A stretch of DNA of 64,000 nucleotides. Source: Paracoccus gahaiensis. GTDB taxonomy: Bacteria > Pseudomonadota > Alphaproteobacteria > Rhodobacterales > Rhodobacteraceae. The position numbers and the translations under genes are program-made. The notes under the pieces are model-generated. The model was not told the DNA's origin. It was given only the letters and a program-made list of their open reading frames with translations, and did not search any database. Shown piece by piece: positions 16,813 through 25,325 of this stretch (position 1 is its first letter; every line of letters begins with the position of its first letter). Location of the stretch: positions 1 to 64,000 of the forward strand of contig NZ_SUNI01000015.1 in assembly GCF_005048225.1 (NCBI RefSeq), given 5' to 3'.

Positions 16813-19180
16813 CAAAACCTTTCCAGAAATCGGGGCGGGTCCGGTAGTCCGCGCCCACCAGCGCCTCACCGGCCTTCATGCCGCCGAGGATGGTCAGGAG
16901 CGGGCCGAGAGCCGACAGGTCGGTGTCGATGACGTGCGATCCGTCATCGGAGCGCAGCAGGGCGATGCGCGATCCGGGGTTCACGCCCATGAGGATTTCC
17001 AGCTCCTTCTGGTTCAGACCGAGACCGGCATAATCTTCAGGATTGGCTTCCTTGTTCGGCAGCAGCATCTTGGTGGGCAGCGCCTGCAACAGGGTCCGCC
17101 CGTGGGCGGAGGCGTTCAGCTGATGCGCAAACTGCGTCATCATCACCACGACCGTGTTCTGCTTCCGCGCTGTCACCAGCCAGTTCTCGATCCGGCCCGC
17201 GAAGTAGGTGTTATCCAGCGCCTTCCAGGCTTCATCGATGATGATGATCGTCGGGCGCTTGTCCTCGATCTGCCGTTCGATGCGCCGGAAGATGTAGGAC
17301 AGCACCGCCATGCGGGCCCTCGGATTTTCGCTGTCCAGAATGTCGGTCAGGTCAAAACCCACAAACTGCCCGTCCAGCGAGAAGTTGTCCTCGACCTCGC
17401 GCCCGAAGATCCATCCGAAGCGATGCCCCTCTGTCCATTCGTTCAGCCGGTCTGCCAATGCCCCGCCGTCATGGGTGGAGCCGACCAGCTGCGCAAACTG
17501 TGTCCATGTCCGCAGGTTCGGGTTTCGCGCCTCGGCGTTCTGGCGCACGGCGTTGCGCACCGCGCGGGATTGTTCGGGCTGAAGTTGACTATGGCCGGTT
17601 TCCATCAGGTGGATGAGCCAGTCGCTCAGCCATTCCTGCCCGGACGTGTCCGTCTCCACCCAGAGCGGGTTGAGGCCGGTGCGTTCACCCGCCTTCAGTT
17701 CCGAATACCGACCCCCGAGGGCGCGCACGGCCATTTCCAGGCCCCGGCGATAGTCGAAGACAAACACCCGCGCGCCCACGCGCTGTGCCTGCGCGGCCAG
17801 AAACGCCGCCTGCACCGATTTGCCCGATCCCATCCGACCCAGGACCAACGTATGGCCGTTGCTCGGCTCCTTGGTCGGATCGCCCGCCTCGTGGAAATTG
17901 AACCGATAGGCGCTGCGCGAGATGGTCGGAAACCAGGTGATCGGCGTGGCCCATGGCACATTGTCGCCGCTCTTGCCCATCGCCGCACAATGCAGGGCGG
18001 CGAAGTCGGTAAACTGTTCGTTGGTGATCGCACCTTCCCGGATGCGAAAGGCCCGGTTGCACGGATGCTGGCCGAAATAGACGGTGCGCGCCGTGTAGCC
18101 CTGCGACACCAGCTTGACGCCCGCGGTCACCGCGATGTTGCGGATCATCGAGCTGATCCGGGCCAGCTCTTCCTCGCTGTCGGCGTAGACGGCGACGGCC
18201 ATCTGATGTTGCCCGAACGAGATTTCTCCCGAAGCCAGCCGGTTCTGCGCCTCGCCCAGGGCATCGATCAGATTGGCGGCCTTGTCGTTGATTGCGGCGC
18301 GGCGGCGCAGTTCCCGCGAGATCCGCTCTTCCATGATGCCGTTGTTGACCGGGACATAGTAGTTCGACACCACCATATCGACGGGCAGGTCCAGTTCATC
18401 GAACATGGTCACGAAGGAGTCGCGGGGAAATTCCTTGATCGAGTAGATCATCCCCACCCGATCCGGCAGGCTGCCCCCGGTCAGATAGATCTTGTCGCCC
18501 TTGAAGGTGACGCGGGTGTTGGACACAGTCTCCGCAATGGACCGGTCCAGCGCCGTGTGGAAAGTCGGCACCTCGATGCCGGTGTTGATGCTTTCCAGAA
18601 ACCCGAGCAGTTGGCCGCTCGATGCGGTCAGCACCTGCGGGTCCATGTGCGACAGGGCCGAACAGAGAAATTCCACGACTTCCTGCAGCTGGCCCACTTG
18701 GCCGTCGATCTGCCGGGCGAGCAGTTCCTGCGATTTGCGCGGCGTGTAGGGGATCTTCGACAGCACGTCAGGCCGCTTGATGACGGTGATGGTGATTGTG
18801 TGCTCGCGCAGGTTGGCCCGGCGCATATGTGCCTGCCAGCGCCGATCGATCCGGGCGGCAAGCCCGTCACCCATGACGGGCGGCAGGTCTGTCTCGATAC
18901 GGCGCGAGACCTTGTGGACGGTATAGGCAAACTTGTCGCCGGTCTGGGCGATGATGCTGGCAAAGATCTCCTTCATCCGGTCCAGCATCTCGTCGGCGAC
19001 CGTCAAACTGTTCAGCCCGGCGACGCGAATGCACTGGAACAACTCGTTGCCCCTGGTGCGGATGGTCAGGTCATCGATCAGCGAGACATAGGGCAGCATC
19101 GAGGCCACCGACTGTTCCCGGCTGGCCCATGCGGGCAGGGCATCGAGGGCGGCAGGCCCGATCCGAAGATCACGGTTCAT
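16802..19180 (-). CDS. virB4: T4SS ATPase VirB4
   Basis: A 792-residue VirB4/CagE-family ATPase. The N-terminal CagE-TrbE-VirB4 region spans about 1-400. The ATPase domain has Walker A VLGRMGSGKSVQAAFLA (about residue 445) and Walker B TIIIIDEAWKAL (about 650), plus a conserved arginine/glutamine region QFAHQLNASAHGR. VirB4 powers pilus biogenesis and substrate transfer at the inner membrane. The start overlaps the virB3 end by 11 bp. Confidence 0.96.
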   Translation of the reverse strand: MNRDLRIGPAALDALPAWASREQSVASMLPYVSLIDDLTIRTRGNELFQCIRVAGLNSLTVADEMLDRMKEIFASIIAQTGDKFAYTVHKVSRRIETDLPPVMGDGLAARIDRRWQAHMRRANLREHTITITVIKRPDVLSKIPYTPRKSQELLARQIDGQVGQLQEVVEFLCSALSHMDPQVLTASSGQLLGFLESINTGIEVPTFHTALDRSIAETVSNTRVTFKGDKIYLTGGSLPDRVGMIYSIKEFPRDSFVTMFDELDLPVDMVVSNYYVPVNNGIMEERISRELRRRAAINDKAANLIDALGEAQNRLASGEISFGQHQMAVAVYADSEEELARISSMIRNIAVTAGVKLVSQGYTARTVYFGQHPCNRAFRIREGAITNEQFTDFAALHCAAMGKSGDNVPWATPITWFPTISRSAYRFNFHEAGDPTKEPSNGHTLVLGRMGSGKSVQAAFLAAQAQRVGARVFVFDYRRGLEMAVRALGGRYSELKAGERTGLNPLWVETDTSGQEWLSDWLIHLMETGHSQLQPEQSRAVRNAVRQNAEARNPNLRTWTQFAQLVGSTHDGGALADRLNEWTEGHRFGWIFGREVEDNFSLDGQFVGFDLTDILDSENPRARMAVLSYIFRRIERQIEDKRPTIIIIDEAWKALDNTYFAGRIENWLVTARKQNTVVVMMTQFAHQLNASAHGRTLLQALPTKMLLPNKEANPEDYAGLGLNQKELEILMGVNPGSRIALLRSDDGSHVIDTDLSALGPLLTILGGMKAGEALVGADYRTRPDFWKGFDDA

Positions 19181-19448
19181 AGCTGTCAGCCCCCCATTGC
19201 TCGCGGTTTGTGGTTCGGCGGGTCTTCTTGCTCACCACTGTGACCACATCGAAGAAATGCGGGTCCCATTCCGCGGCAAGCCAGAAGGCCGGATAGGTCA
19301 GCGCCGTGAATGTGAGGGTCCAGAAACTTTGGACCCACACGAAAGCCAGGACGGACCCCATCGACCAGATCACGAAATAGAACATCGGCAGGCCCATGAC
19401 GCGGGCCGGACGAATGAGACCGAGGAAGAGCGGGGACCGTTTGACCAT
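19170..19448 (-). CDS. virB3: T4SS protein VirB3
   Basis: About 92 residues, with KRSPLFLGLIRPARVMGLP at the N-terminus, characteristic of VirB3, and two adjacent membrane segments (about 24-65). VirB3 is an inner-membrane partner of VirB4. ATG 19448 lies five bases beyond the virB2 stop; the upstream GTG/ATG extension inside virB2 is not needed. Confidence 0.92.
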   Translation of the reverse strand: MVKRSPLFLGLIRPARVMGLPMFYFVIWSMGSVLAFVWVQSFWTLTFTALTYPAFWLAAEWDPHFFDVVTVVSKKTRRTTNREQWGADSYEP

Positions 19449-19453
19449 GAGGA

Positions 19454-19771
19454 TTACTGACCCCACATCGCGTTCACGATGACGCTGGCACCGGCGACGA
19501 TGGCGATACCGGCGACGACATAGACGACTGTGCGGAAATCGACATAGCCCATCAGCCAGGCAGCCCCGATGCCGATCACCGCCAGCGTGGCCATGGCCCG
19601 ACCAAGCGGGCCGGTCAGGGTGGTGGCGATGCCGGTCAGAATGTTGGTGATCGGGCTGAGGTCCACCGTGCCCTGGGCCAGTGCAGGCGAGGTCATCAGC
19701 ACGAGGAGCCCGACCGCCAGCAAGGAAAACAGCAAAAGGCTCATTGCCGGAACTGGCAGGGATCTGGTCAT
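19454..19771 (-). CDS. virB2: T4SS major pilin VirB2
   Basis: A 105-residue pilin precursor: long signal peptide with cleavage probable after SPALA (about residue 32), then two hydrophobic helices separated by a short loop (GPLGRAMATLAVIGIGAAWL and FRTVVYVVAGIAIVAG). This is the standard VirB2/TrbC architecture. The start overlaps the upstream transglycosylase gene by 4 bp. Confidence 0.93.
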   Translation of the reverse strand: MTRSLPVPAMSLLLFSLLAVGLLVLMTSPALAQGTVDLSPITNILTGIATTLTGPLGRAMATLAVIGIGAAWLMGYVDFRTVVYVVAGIAIVAGASVIVNAMWGQ

Positions 19772-20388
19772 AAGGTATCTCCGTTCAATCGGGTAAAGAC
19801 GGCCATGACCTTGCGGACGTGACCTTGGGTCTCGCGGTAGGGCGGAATGCCCCCGTGTCGCGAAACAGCATCCGGGCCAGCGTTATAGCCAGCCAGCGCC
19901 AGCTCCTTCGATCCGAAGCGGTCGAGGAGAAGGAGCAGGTATCGGGCAGAACCGTCGAGGTTCTGATGCATGTCATGGGGGTCCACACCAAGCGTGGCGG
20001 CCGTGCCTGGCATCAGCTGGCCGAGGCCGATGGCCCCGACATGGCTGCGCGCCCGAGGGTTGTAGGCACTCTCGATCTCGATATTGGCGCGATAGAAATG
20101 CCGCCATTCCATGACCGACATGTCCACTTTGCGCAGGGCGACGTGACCGCCGTAGCGCATCGCCGTCTGATCAATGGCATTGAGGACGTCTTCGCTTCCG
20201 AAAACAGCGCGCGGTGCAACAAAACCGCTGTCCGGTTCTGAAAGAAACGACATGGTATCTTGAGAAGGAGAGGCCGAGCGTTCCGCCTCTGGGATTATTG
20301 GTTGCCCGTCTGATCCGAAATGGCGGGCGAAACCGTTACTCTGTTCCCGGTATTGAAAGGTCCCATCGGACCCCGGCACAAGAACCAT
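19768..20388 (-). CDS. Second lytic transglycosylase (SLT family), start uncertain
   Basis: The clear part is an SLT domain with a catalytic Glu in IEIESAYNPRA, GAIGLGQLMPGTAATLG and LAGYNAGPDAV, ending at 19768. This is VirB1-like peptidoglycan hydrolysis. The first ATG consistent with the domain is at 20388 (206 aa). In the same frame just upstream lies an excellent signal peptide (FLDGLSPAAFACLFAGL...ATACLG, about 20405-20475) without ATG, GTG or TTG before it. The next in-frame ATG, at 20649, would overlap the 133-aa gene by about 160 bp. A non-standard CTG-type start, a frameshift or translational coupling is therefore likely for the exported form. It ends 4 bp into virB2. Confidence 0.8.
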   Translation of the reverse strand: MVLVPGSDGTFQYREQSNGFARHFGSDGQPIIPEAERSASPSQDTMSFLSEPDSGFVAPRAVFGSEDVLNAIDQTAMRYGGHVALRKVDMSVMEWRHFYRANIEIESAYNPRARSHVGAIGLGQLMPGTAATLGVDPHDMHQNLDGSARYLLLLLDRFGSKELALAGYNAGPDAVSRHGGIPPYRETQGHVRKVMAVFTRLNGDTL

Positions 20389-20488
20389 GCCCTGCCCGAG
20401 GCACGCAGTTGCATTAACTGTCAGCCCCGCGAAAAGGCAGGCAAATGCCGCCGGGGAGAGGCCATCGAGAAAACGCCGTGTTGGGGCT

Positions 20489-20890
20489 TCAGCTCCCGCT
20501 CTTGTCCGAAGGGTTTTTGGAAAGTGCCTGGATCGTTCGGCCCCCGGAGAGGAAGGGAATATCCAGATGCGTGAAACCAGCTTCGTGCATGAATGACGAC
20601 AGGCCGTTAATGGTTTTGAAGACCCTGATCTTGATTTCGTCCATGTCATCGACCCGCCGCGGCGTGGTGACAAGAAGTTTTTCGATCGTCCTGTCTGGAT
20701 TGACGACGCGGACGGTCCATTCGCCATACCAAACGGACGCTTTGCGATATGCCGCAACCTGGCACACCACCTCAGCGAGGTAGCCGCTGGCGATGAGCTT
20801 TCTGAACCGGGGTTCGGTAACCACATTCGGCGTTTCTTTTTCTAACTCTATTTCCACGCCGGTGGCCCTCCCATTGGTAGGACCCGGCAC
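20489..20890 (-). CDS. First gene of the virB operon, unknown 133-aa protein
   Basis: A hydrophilic protein of up to 133 residues without signal peptide, membrane segment or recognised domain. Motifs that may help identify it are YRKASVWYGEWTVRVVNPD and EIKIRVFKTINGLSSFMHEA. It is the promoter-proximal gene of the T4SS operon. ATG 20890 lacks a clear ribosome binding site. A GTG at 20857 is preceded by GGGAGG and may be the true start, giving 122 residues. A regulatory role in conjugation is plausible from position only. Confidence 0.65.
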   Translation of the reverse strand: MPGPTNGRATGVEIELEKETPNVVTEPRFRKLIASGYLAEVVCQVAAYRKASVWYGEWTVRVVNPDRTIEKLLVTTPRRVDDMDEIKIRVFKTINGLSSFMHEAGFTHLDIPFLSGGRTIQALSKNPSDKSGS

Positions 20891-20915
20891 CCTTCTCGAG
20901 TGCCTGTGTCCTACG

Positions 20916-20927
20916 ATATTATAATAT
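20916..20927. promoter_or_regulatory. AT-rich palindrome in the virB promoter region
   Basis: ATATTATAATAT at 20916-20927 is a perfect 12-bp palindrome, 26 bp upstream of the first virB-operon gene. It contains TATAAT on both strands and so may be the -10 of the minus-strand virB promoter, though no good -35 is evident. An AT-rich block in this GC-rich setting is also a natural target for the H-NS-like protein encoded at 8714. Confidence 0.45.
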
Positions 20928-21063
20928 TGGCAGCAACCCTATAGAGTCACTGACTACTGATTTTAGATCGCGCGGCCATCAGTAGGGTGAAGCACTCTGA
21001 AATCAAAGCTCTTTCGAGCGACGTGGGCTGCGCGGACAACGAGAATGGCGGCATGTAGGCACG

Positions 21064-21168
21064 CCTGCCTCCTGCCGCCGACGTCCTTGCCGCGATCCTG
21101 GGATTTCCCATGTGCCGCTTCGCCGGGTCGTTCCGAACGATGCCCCGACGGCAAGGACGGGGGCAGGC
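21064..21168. other. Highly structured non-coding segment with nested inverted repeats
   Basis: Outer arms GCCTGCC (21064-21070) and GGCAGGC (21162-21168) enclose an 11-bp perfect inverted repeat CGTCCTTGCCG / CGGCAAGGACG (21082-21092 and 21149-21159). Two smaller hairpins (TGGG-CCCA; TCGTT-CCG-AACGA) lie inside it. No convincing gene covers it. It lies in the intergenic region upstream of the virB operon and may be a structured RNA or a replication or transfer site. Confidence 0.4.
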
Positions 21169-21375
21169 ATTCTAAGACATGATTTATGATACAATTTCAG
21201 TGGTGTAGAGCCGAACCTGAGAACTTTGCAGAAGACGGCCGCTGATCCCCCGGGGGCGCGAAAAGCTCAGAAGGACGAATGTGAGGTATCTGAAACGGCA
21301 GAGAAGCAGGCTGGCCCGAACAACCAGCCTCCTTCTTATGCGTCCGGACTTACACCTTGGAGATCACAACATCCG

Positions 21376-21576
21376 TCACTCGTAAATGACGCTTTCGCAT
21401 CTCTCGCCCTTCCACATCACTGCGACCTGACCGGTGTTCCACCTGTAGAGCCATCCCACAACTTTCCGCGACTCCTGATCGAGGACGCGCTTGATCGGGT
21501 ATGCCTGTTCTCGGTCACCGAGCACTCCCACCATGTCGCTCTCGGCGGACATCATCTTGCTGCCTTGTAGACCCAT
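21376..21576 (-). CDS. Small conserved-looking hypothetical protein
   Basis: A 66-residue soluble protein with a strong ribosome binding site (GGGAG, 7 bases before ATG 21576). The stretch YPIKRVLDQESRKVVGWLYRWNTGQVAVMW looks like a small beta-rich fold. No function is known to me. It is transcribed away from the rcgA-like gene and shares the intergenic region around 21.6-21.75 kb with it. Confidence 0.6.
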   Translation of the reverse strand: MGLQGSKMMSAESDMVGVLGDREQAYPIKRVLDQESRKVVGWLYRWNTGQVAVMWKGERCESVIYE

Positions 21577-21747
21577 CTTTCAGCTCCCACGGGTTTTGCG
21601 GTCCGGTGACGCAACGCGCGTCTCGGACAAGCCATTTGTTCATTGCTGGTTAATGAACTATGGCTTCTGCCCTGATCACGGCATGATGCGAAATTGAGCG
21701 AAATACAACGAAATGAAATCTCGTAATACACTGTCAAATAATGAAAA

Positions 21748-23340
21748 ATTTATGTTCCTCCCGATGGTGATGGCAAGGATTTCAAGACGCTCTTCAACCA
21801 TCTCGCAGCTGCCGGTGCCGGGCGACCCGTCGACGAGCACGGGTTTCCACAAGGTCCGTGGACCCCAGACCTTCTGACGGAGGCAATCTCACAGATCGAC
21901 GCGAACCAGGCCGGGATCGAGCTGCGCACTGTCCAGCTCTGGTTTCAGGACAATGACAAAGGCATCAGCCCGGACAATATCCGGTGGCTGGCGCGCATCT
22001 TCGGATGCGACAACCCCGAGGCCACAAGCGCATGGCAAGTTGAACTGAGCAGCTCCCAAACGCGATTGATCGCCCAGAGGCGGCAGCGGCGACAGCCATC
22101 GGCCAGCTGTGATCAAGGCGTGGACAGCAGCGAGGAACCGGCAGCCGCCGGTGACGACACGATTGTCCTGGAGGCACCAGATGATCGGTCGTCTGACATC
22201 CGGCCGATCAAAGGCTTCAGCCTTGCTCGGAAGTCTGAGGAAATCTTTGGCGGGGGATCATTTCTGGATCTGCCGGCATCGGTCTTCGCGGGGGCAATTG
22301 CGCTTGGATTCATGTCTGTCTTCTTGGGCGTCCACAGCATCAGCTACGCCGAAGGCAACGGTACTCTCAGGCAGGTCGGATTTCTTTGGGCCCCCAACTG
22401 GACCCTCCTGTTCATGATCTTCATGCCTCTTTTCCTCGGCTTCTCGAGAGAGATTTTGGCCTACTGGAAGAATGAGGGCCGGGCGCAACTCGTTGCATCC
22501 AATGGCGGCGCAGGGGGCGACGATGGGTGGAGAACGAAAGTCGAGGCTTCCCCCCTCACCTACTGGGCGGTCTTTCTTGTTTGTATAGGATTTGCGGGTA
22601 TTTTTCAGTGGATCAGCGTTCGTTTTATCCCCTTGCTGGAAGGGGGTGGTGATTATGCAGTTGATTGGGGATCCATCGGTATCTTGAGGCCTGAAGTCGT
22701 GTCCATCTCCGCAGAGGCAATATTTACGGCACTCACCTACCTGTATATGTGCCTGTGCTTTTACCTCTTTTTTGTCGGCCTTATTCTGATTTACACGATG
22801 GTGTATGATTATAAGAATATCAGGAGATTGGTGGATACGTCACGCGACAGGATATTTCCGGATATCGGCATATCTATCGGCGAGAGCATCATGCGCGGTA
22901 TTTTCAGATGCACTCTGTCGGGTGTCCTGATTGCGATTTGCATGAAGCTCCAAGCCATTTACCTCTTAACGAACAGTGGAAATATTCTGGAGTGGCTAAC
23001 TCAGGATTTCACGTCGGTGGTGATTGGGCAGGGCCATGGAATTAGTTTGCACGATTTTACTGCCCCAACACAATATACAAGCCTTCTGATCATTTTGGTA
23101 ACCTGCTTCGTCTTCGTCTCTGCCCTTACCCAGATCAAAATTAATGTTGACGGTGGTGCAAGCTCCATGAAAATGGCGGCAATCATCGCGCTGTTGGTCG
23201 TATCTTATCTCGCGATAGGTGCATTTCAGGGCTTTTCAATACTGTTGGGAGCTTCGGTTCTTCTTGCAATTTACGGGCTGCTTGATCCGAGGCTAGGATC
23301 AGGGCCCAAGAGCAATGGAGCACGCGTCATTGTATCATAG
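21748..23340 (+). CDS. rcgA: RcgA-like membrane protein (putative transporter), no canonical start
   Basis: The open frame runs from just after a stop at 21742 and encodes a soluble N-terminal domain of about 100 residues (FKTLFNHLAAAGAGRPV, TVQLWFQDNDKGISPDNIRW, then IFGCDNPEATSAWQ). A linker and seven or so membrane helices (about 22273-23300) follow. This layout and the adjacent hydrolase gene match RcgA, described with RcgR beside the transfer genes of a rhizobial plasmid and reported to modulate conjugation. No ATG, GTG or TTG occurs in frame until TTG 22066, which would delete the domain. I list ATT 21748 as the most upstream possible start. The gene may use a rare start or have lost it. 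Confidence 0.65.
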   Translation: MYVPPDGDGKDFKTLFNHLAAAGAGRPVDEHGFPQGPWTPDLLTEAISQIDANQAGIELRTVQLWFQDNDKGISPDNIRWLARIFGCDNPEATSAWQVELSSSQTRLIAQRRQRRQPSASCDQGVDSSEEPAAAGDDTIVLEAPDDRSSDIRPIKGFSLARKSEEIFGGGSFLDLPASVFAGAIALGFMSVFLGVHSISYAEGNGTLRQVGFLWAPNWTLLFMIFMPLFLGFSREILAYWKNEGRAQLVASNGGAGGDDGWRTKVEASPLTYWAVFLVCIGFAGIFQWISVRFIPLLEGGGDYAVDWGSIGILRPEVVSISAEAIFTALTYLYMCLCFYLFFVGLILIYTMVYDYKNIRRLVDTSRDRIFPDIGISIGESIMRGIFRCTLSGVLIAICMKLQAIYLLTNSGNILEWLTQDFTSVVIGQGHGISLHDFTAPTQYTSLLIILVTCFVFVSALTQIKINVDGGASSMKMAAIIALLVVSYLAIGAFQGFSILLGASVLLAIYGLLDPRLGSGPKSNGARVIVS

Positions 23341-24334
23341 CTGGCTGGATCGTTGGGACGATCGGCGCGCGCAGCGGGGAAACGCGGTGAAAGAAAGAAC
23401 CGCGTTCCGTCTGGATCCGGAACTCGCTTTCCCTTTTTTCCAAAAGGAAGAAATTGGCATTGAGGGCTTCTGCGATCTTGCAGACCAAGCCGTGGCAGAC
23501 GCTTCATTCTTTTATCAACCTACAGGGTCTGGTCTGATCTTCGAGTGGCAGAATGGTTGGATCGAGTTTCCATCCGATATTTCAACGGACACCGCGGAAA
23601 ACAACCTTGTCAGGGCAAAGGTAACCGAGAGTAAGTCACAAAAACACGCGCTGATCATTTTCCATCATTGGAATGCAAGCGCTCGATATCGTCAGATCGC
23701 CAGATTTTTCTCGAGACGGGGTATCACGGTTGTTGAGATCGCGATGCCCTATCACTTTGAGCGCAGTCGCCCGGGGTCCCGATATGCGGACGCCCTGCTC
23801 AGTCCGAACCTGGGTCTTACCATTCAGTCAGTCCGCCAGGCGGTCGTGGATGGACGGAAGCTCATACGCGTCCTGGAGCGCCGAGGCTATGAGCAGATTT
23901 CGGTCATGGGCCTGAGCCTGGGATCCTGGGTGGCCGGCCTCGTCGCAGCCAATGACCCGGCAGTCCAAAAGGCTGTGCTGTGTCTTACGGCCGGAAGTCT
24001 CGCCGATATGGTCTGGACCGGGCGCGCCACAGAGCACATTCGCGCCAGCCTGGCAGGACAGATTGATCTGACCCAGCTCAACCGAGCATGGAGTCCGTTG
24101 AATCTGGAAAACTACATAGGACAGCTGGCGCGCCCCGATCTGGAGCTTCAGATCGTGCTGGCGCAACGCGACACGGTGGTGTTGCCGCATCTGTCACAGC
24201 CGCTGATAGCAAAACTGGCGGAGGCAGGAGCCCGGGCTGACATCCTGGAGCTGAACTGTGGACACTATTCGTTTGCCCTTCCACCCTACATCCTGCGCAG
24301 CGGCCTCCGCACCTTGCGGCTGCTGACAGGATGA
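23315..24334 (+). CDS. rcgR: RcgR-like alpha/beta hydrolase (putative lactone hydrolase)
   Basis: A 339-residue alpha/beta-hydrolase-fold protein without signal peptide. The nucleophile elbow is GLSLGSW, the oxyanion-side stretch is ALIIFHHWNASARYRQ, and a late NCGHYSF supplies a likely catalytic His. It overlaps the rcgA-like gene by 26 bp, so the two are translated together. The RcgR family has been proposed to hydrolyse quorum-sensing lactones and thereby tune plasmid transfer. That substrate is inferred from the family and from linkage to the T4SS, not shown here. Confidence 0.65.
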   Translation: MEHASLYHSWLDRWDDRRAQRGNAVKERTAFRLDPELAFPFFQKEEIGIEGFCDLADQAVADASFFYQPTGSGLIFEWQNGWIEFPSDISTDTAENNLVRAKVTESKSQKHALIIFHHWNASARYRQIARFFSRRGITVVEIAMPYHFERSRPGSRYADALLSPNLGLTIQSVRQAVVDGRKLIRVLERRGYEQISVMGLSLGSWVAGLVAANDPAVQKAVLCLTAGSLADMVWTGRATEHIRASLAGQIDLTQLNRAWSPLNLENYIGQLARPDLELQIVLAQRDTVVLPHLSQPLIAKLAEAGARADILELNCGHYSFALPPYILRSGLRTLRLLTG

Positions 24335-24444
24335 TCCGTCAAAGAATGACTTCCTAGGCGTTGCCAAACCGCTTCCCTGGGCTCTATACGATCTTATACT
24401 GATGACAGTCATCGTATAAATTCGTCCGTTCTGGGAGAGTGGCT

Positions 24445-25017
24445 ATGTGTCGAAACCTGAGCCCAGGCATGTTGGGTGTGATGACTGTGGTGGCAGCGGG
24501 GTTCGTGGCGCCATCAAGTGGTGCCGCTCAGCCCTACCCTATCGACTGTGCGATCCTCCTGTGCATGGCCGGTGGGTTTCCGCATTCGGCCGAGTGCACA
24601 GCGGCCCAGATCGAGGTCATCCGGCGCGTGACCCCTTGGCCGATCGAGCCGCCGTTACAGCTCTGGAATTGCCCAATGGGTGGGGGCGGGTCGATGCCCG
24701 GTCCCAGTCTGGGCTCTGATGGGATCACCCCAGAGATCAGGCAGTATCGTGACGCTGTTGAGGTCTGGGAGCTTTCCAAGCGGATCGAGAACAGCAGTGG
24801 TGGCCGCAATGTGTCCGCGACTGCGATCCGGAATTTCTACAACAGTGACGGCGAATTCGTCCGGCAGGCTCAGAGCAATGTTCCAGCTTGGGTGAGCGCA
24901 GCGGTTGCGGAGCATACAGGGAGCACCTTCACATCGGACCATATGAGCTTCCGGGCCATTCTGCTCCGGATGCAGGACCATACCGGTGAGTATTCCACCG
25001 AATGGGTCAGCTACTGA
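24445..25017 (+). CDS. Secreted Cys-containing protein, copy 1 of a duplicated module
   Basis: 190 residues: signal peptide (to about residue 27, ending SSGAA), then a Cys-containing core YPIDCAILLCMAGGFP, ECTAAQIEVIRRVTPWPIEP and LQLWNCPMG, followed by a hydrophilic tail. ATG 24445 has GGGAG upstream. A paralogue with the same core lies at 53696-54244, and in both places the next gene is an HTH protein. The family is unknown to me. Four Cys in an exported protein suggest disulfides, and location near T4SS genes suggests a surface or periplasmic role in transfer. Confidence 0.75.
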   Translation: MCRNLSPGMLGVMTVVAAGFVAPSSGAAQPYPIDCAILLCMAGGFPHSAECTAAQIEVIRRVTPWPIEPPLQLWNCPMGGGGSMPGPSLGSDGITPEIRQYRDAVEVWELSKRIENSSGGRNVSATAIRNFYNSDGEFVRQAQSNVPAWVSAAVAEHTGSTFTSDHMSFRAILLRMQDHTGEYSTEWVSY

Positions 25018-25136
25018 TGCAGGTAGGTCGCCGCCGACCGCAACACAAAGGACCGCCACATTCGTGAGGCGATCGTCAAAATGCCTGCATAAGGACGAGG
25101 AATGAACATCACTAGATAAACCACGACCCCAAAAGT

Positions 25137-25178
25137 AAAACCCCCCGCGCGGGGGTCCGCACGAGGGGGCTTGGTTTT
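25137..25178. terminator. GC-rich hairpin, probable bidirectional terminator (copy 1)
   Basis: A perfect 14-bp palindrome CCCCCGCGCGGGGG (25142-25155) is followed by GAGGGGGC (25163-25170), which can pair alternatively with the first C-run. TTGGTTTT lies on the right, and the minus strand shows GGGGGGTTTTACTTTT. The two alternative pairings are repeated in the second module at 54371-54408. Confidence 0.65.
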
Positions 25179-25204
25179 GGTAACACAGGTTTGGCGACCT
25201 GAAT

Positions 25205-25224
25205 TAGCACCGTTCCATGTGCTA
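25205..25224 (+). promoter_or_regulatory. Leader hairpin/operator upstream of the HTH gene (copy 1)
   Basis: TAGCAC (25205-25210) and GTGCTA (25219-25224) form an inverted repeat around an 8-base centre, directly followed by TATAGTTACCCTCC. The second module has TAGCAGC/GCTGCTA in the same place, so both arms changed together while pairing was kept. It is either an operator for the downstream HTH protein or an RNA stem. Confidence 0.55.
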
Positions 25225-25325
25225 TAGTTACCCTCCAACTCCCAAAAATCAAGAGCAAAAACGCATCTGTGCGGACGGATACGGCTGGCCTGCGGACACC
25301 GCGCTTCTTGATCGAGGAGCAACAG

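Noticed and set aside
16715-19243. Very long open frame on the plus strand opposite virB4
   Set aside because: It is antisense to a fully supported VirB4 with all motifs. Its composition is that of a GC-rich complementary-strand frame and no protein family is visible.
20963-21194. Two overlapping 63-codon minus-strand frames
   Set aside because: They fall within the nested inverted repeats and look like by-products of the structured sequence.
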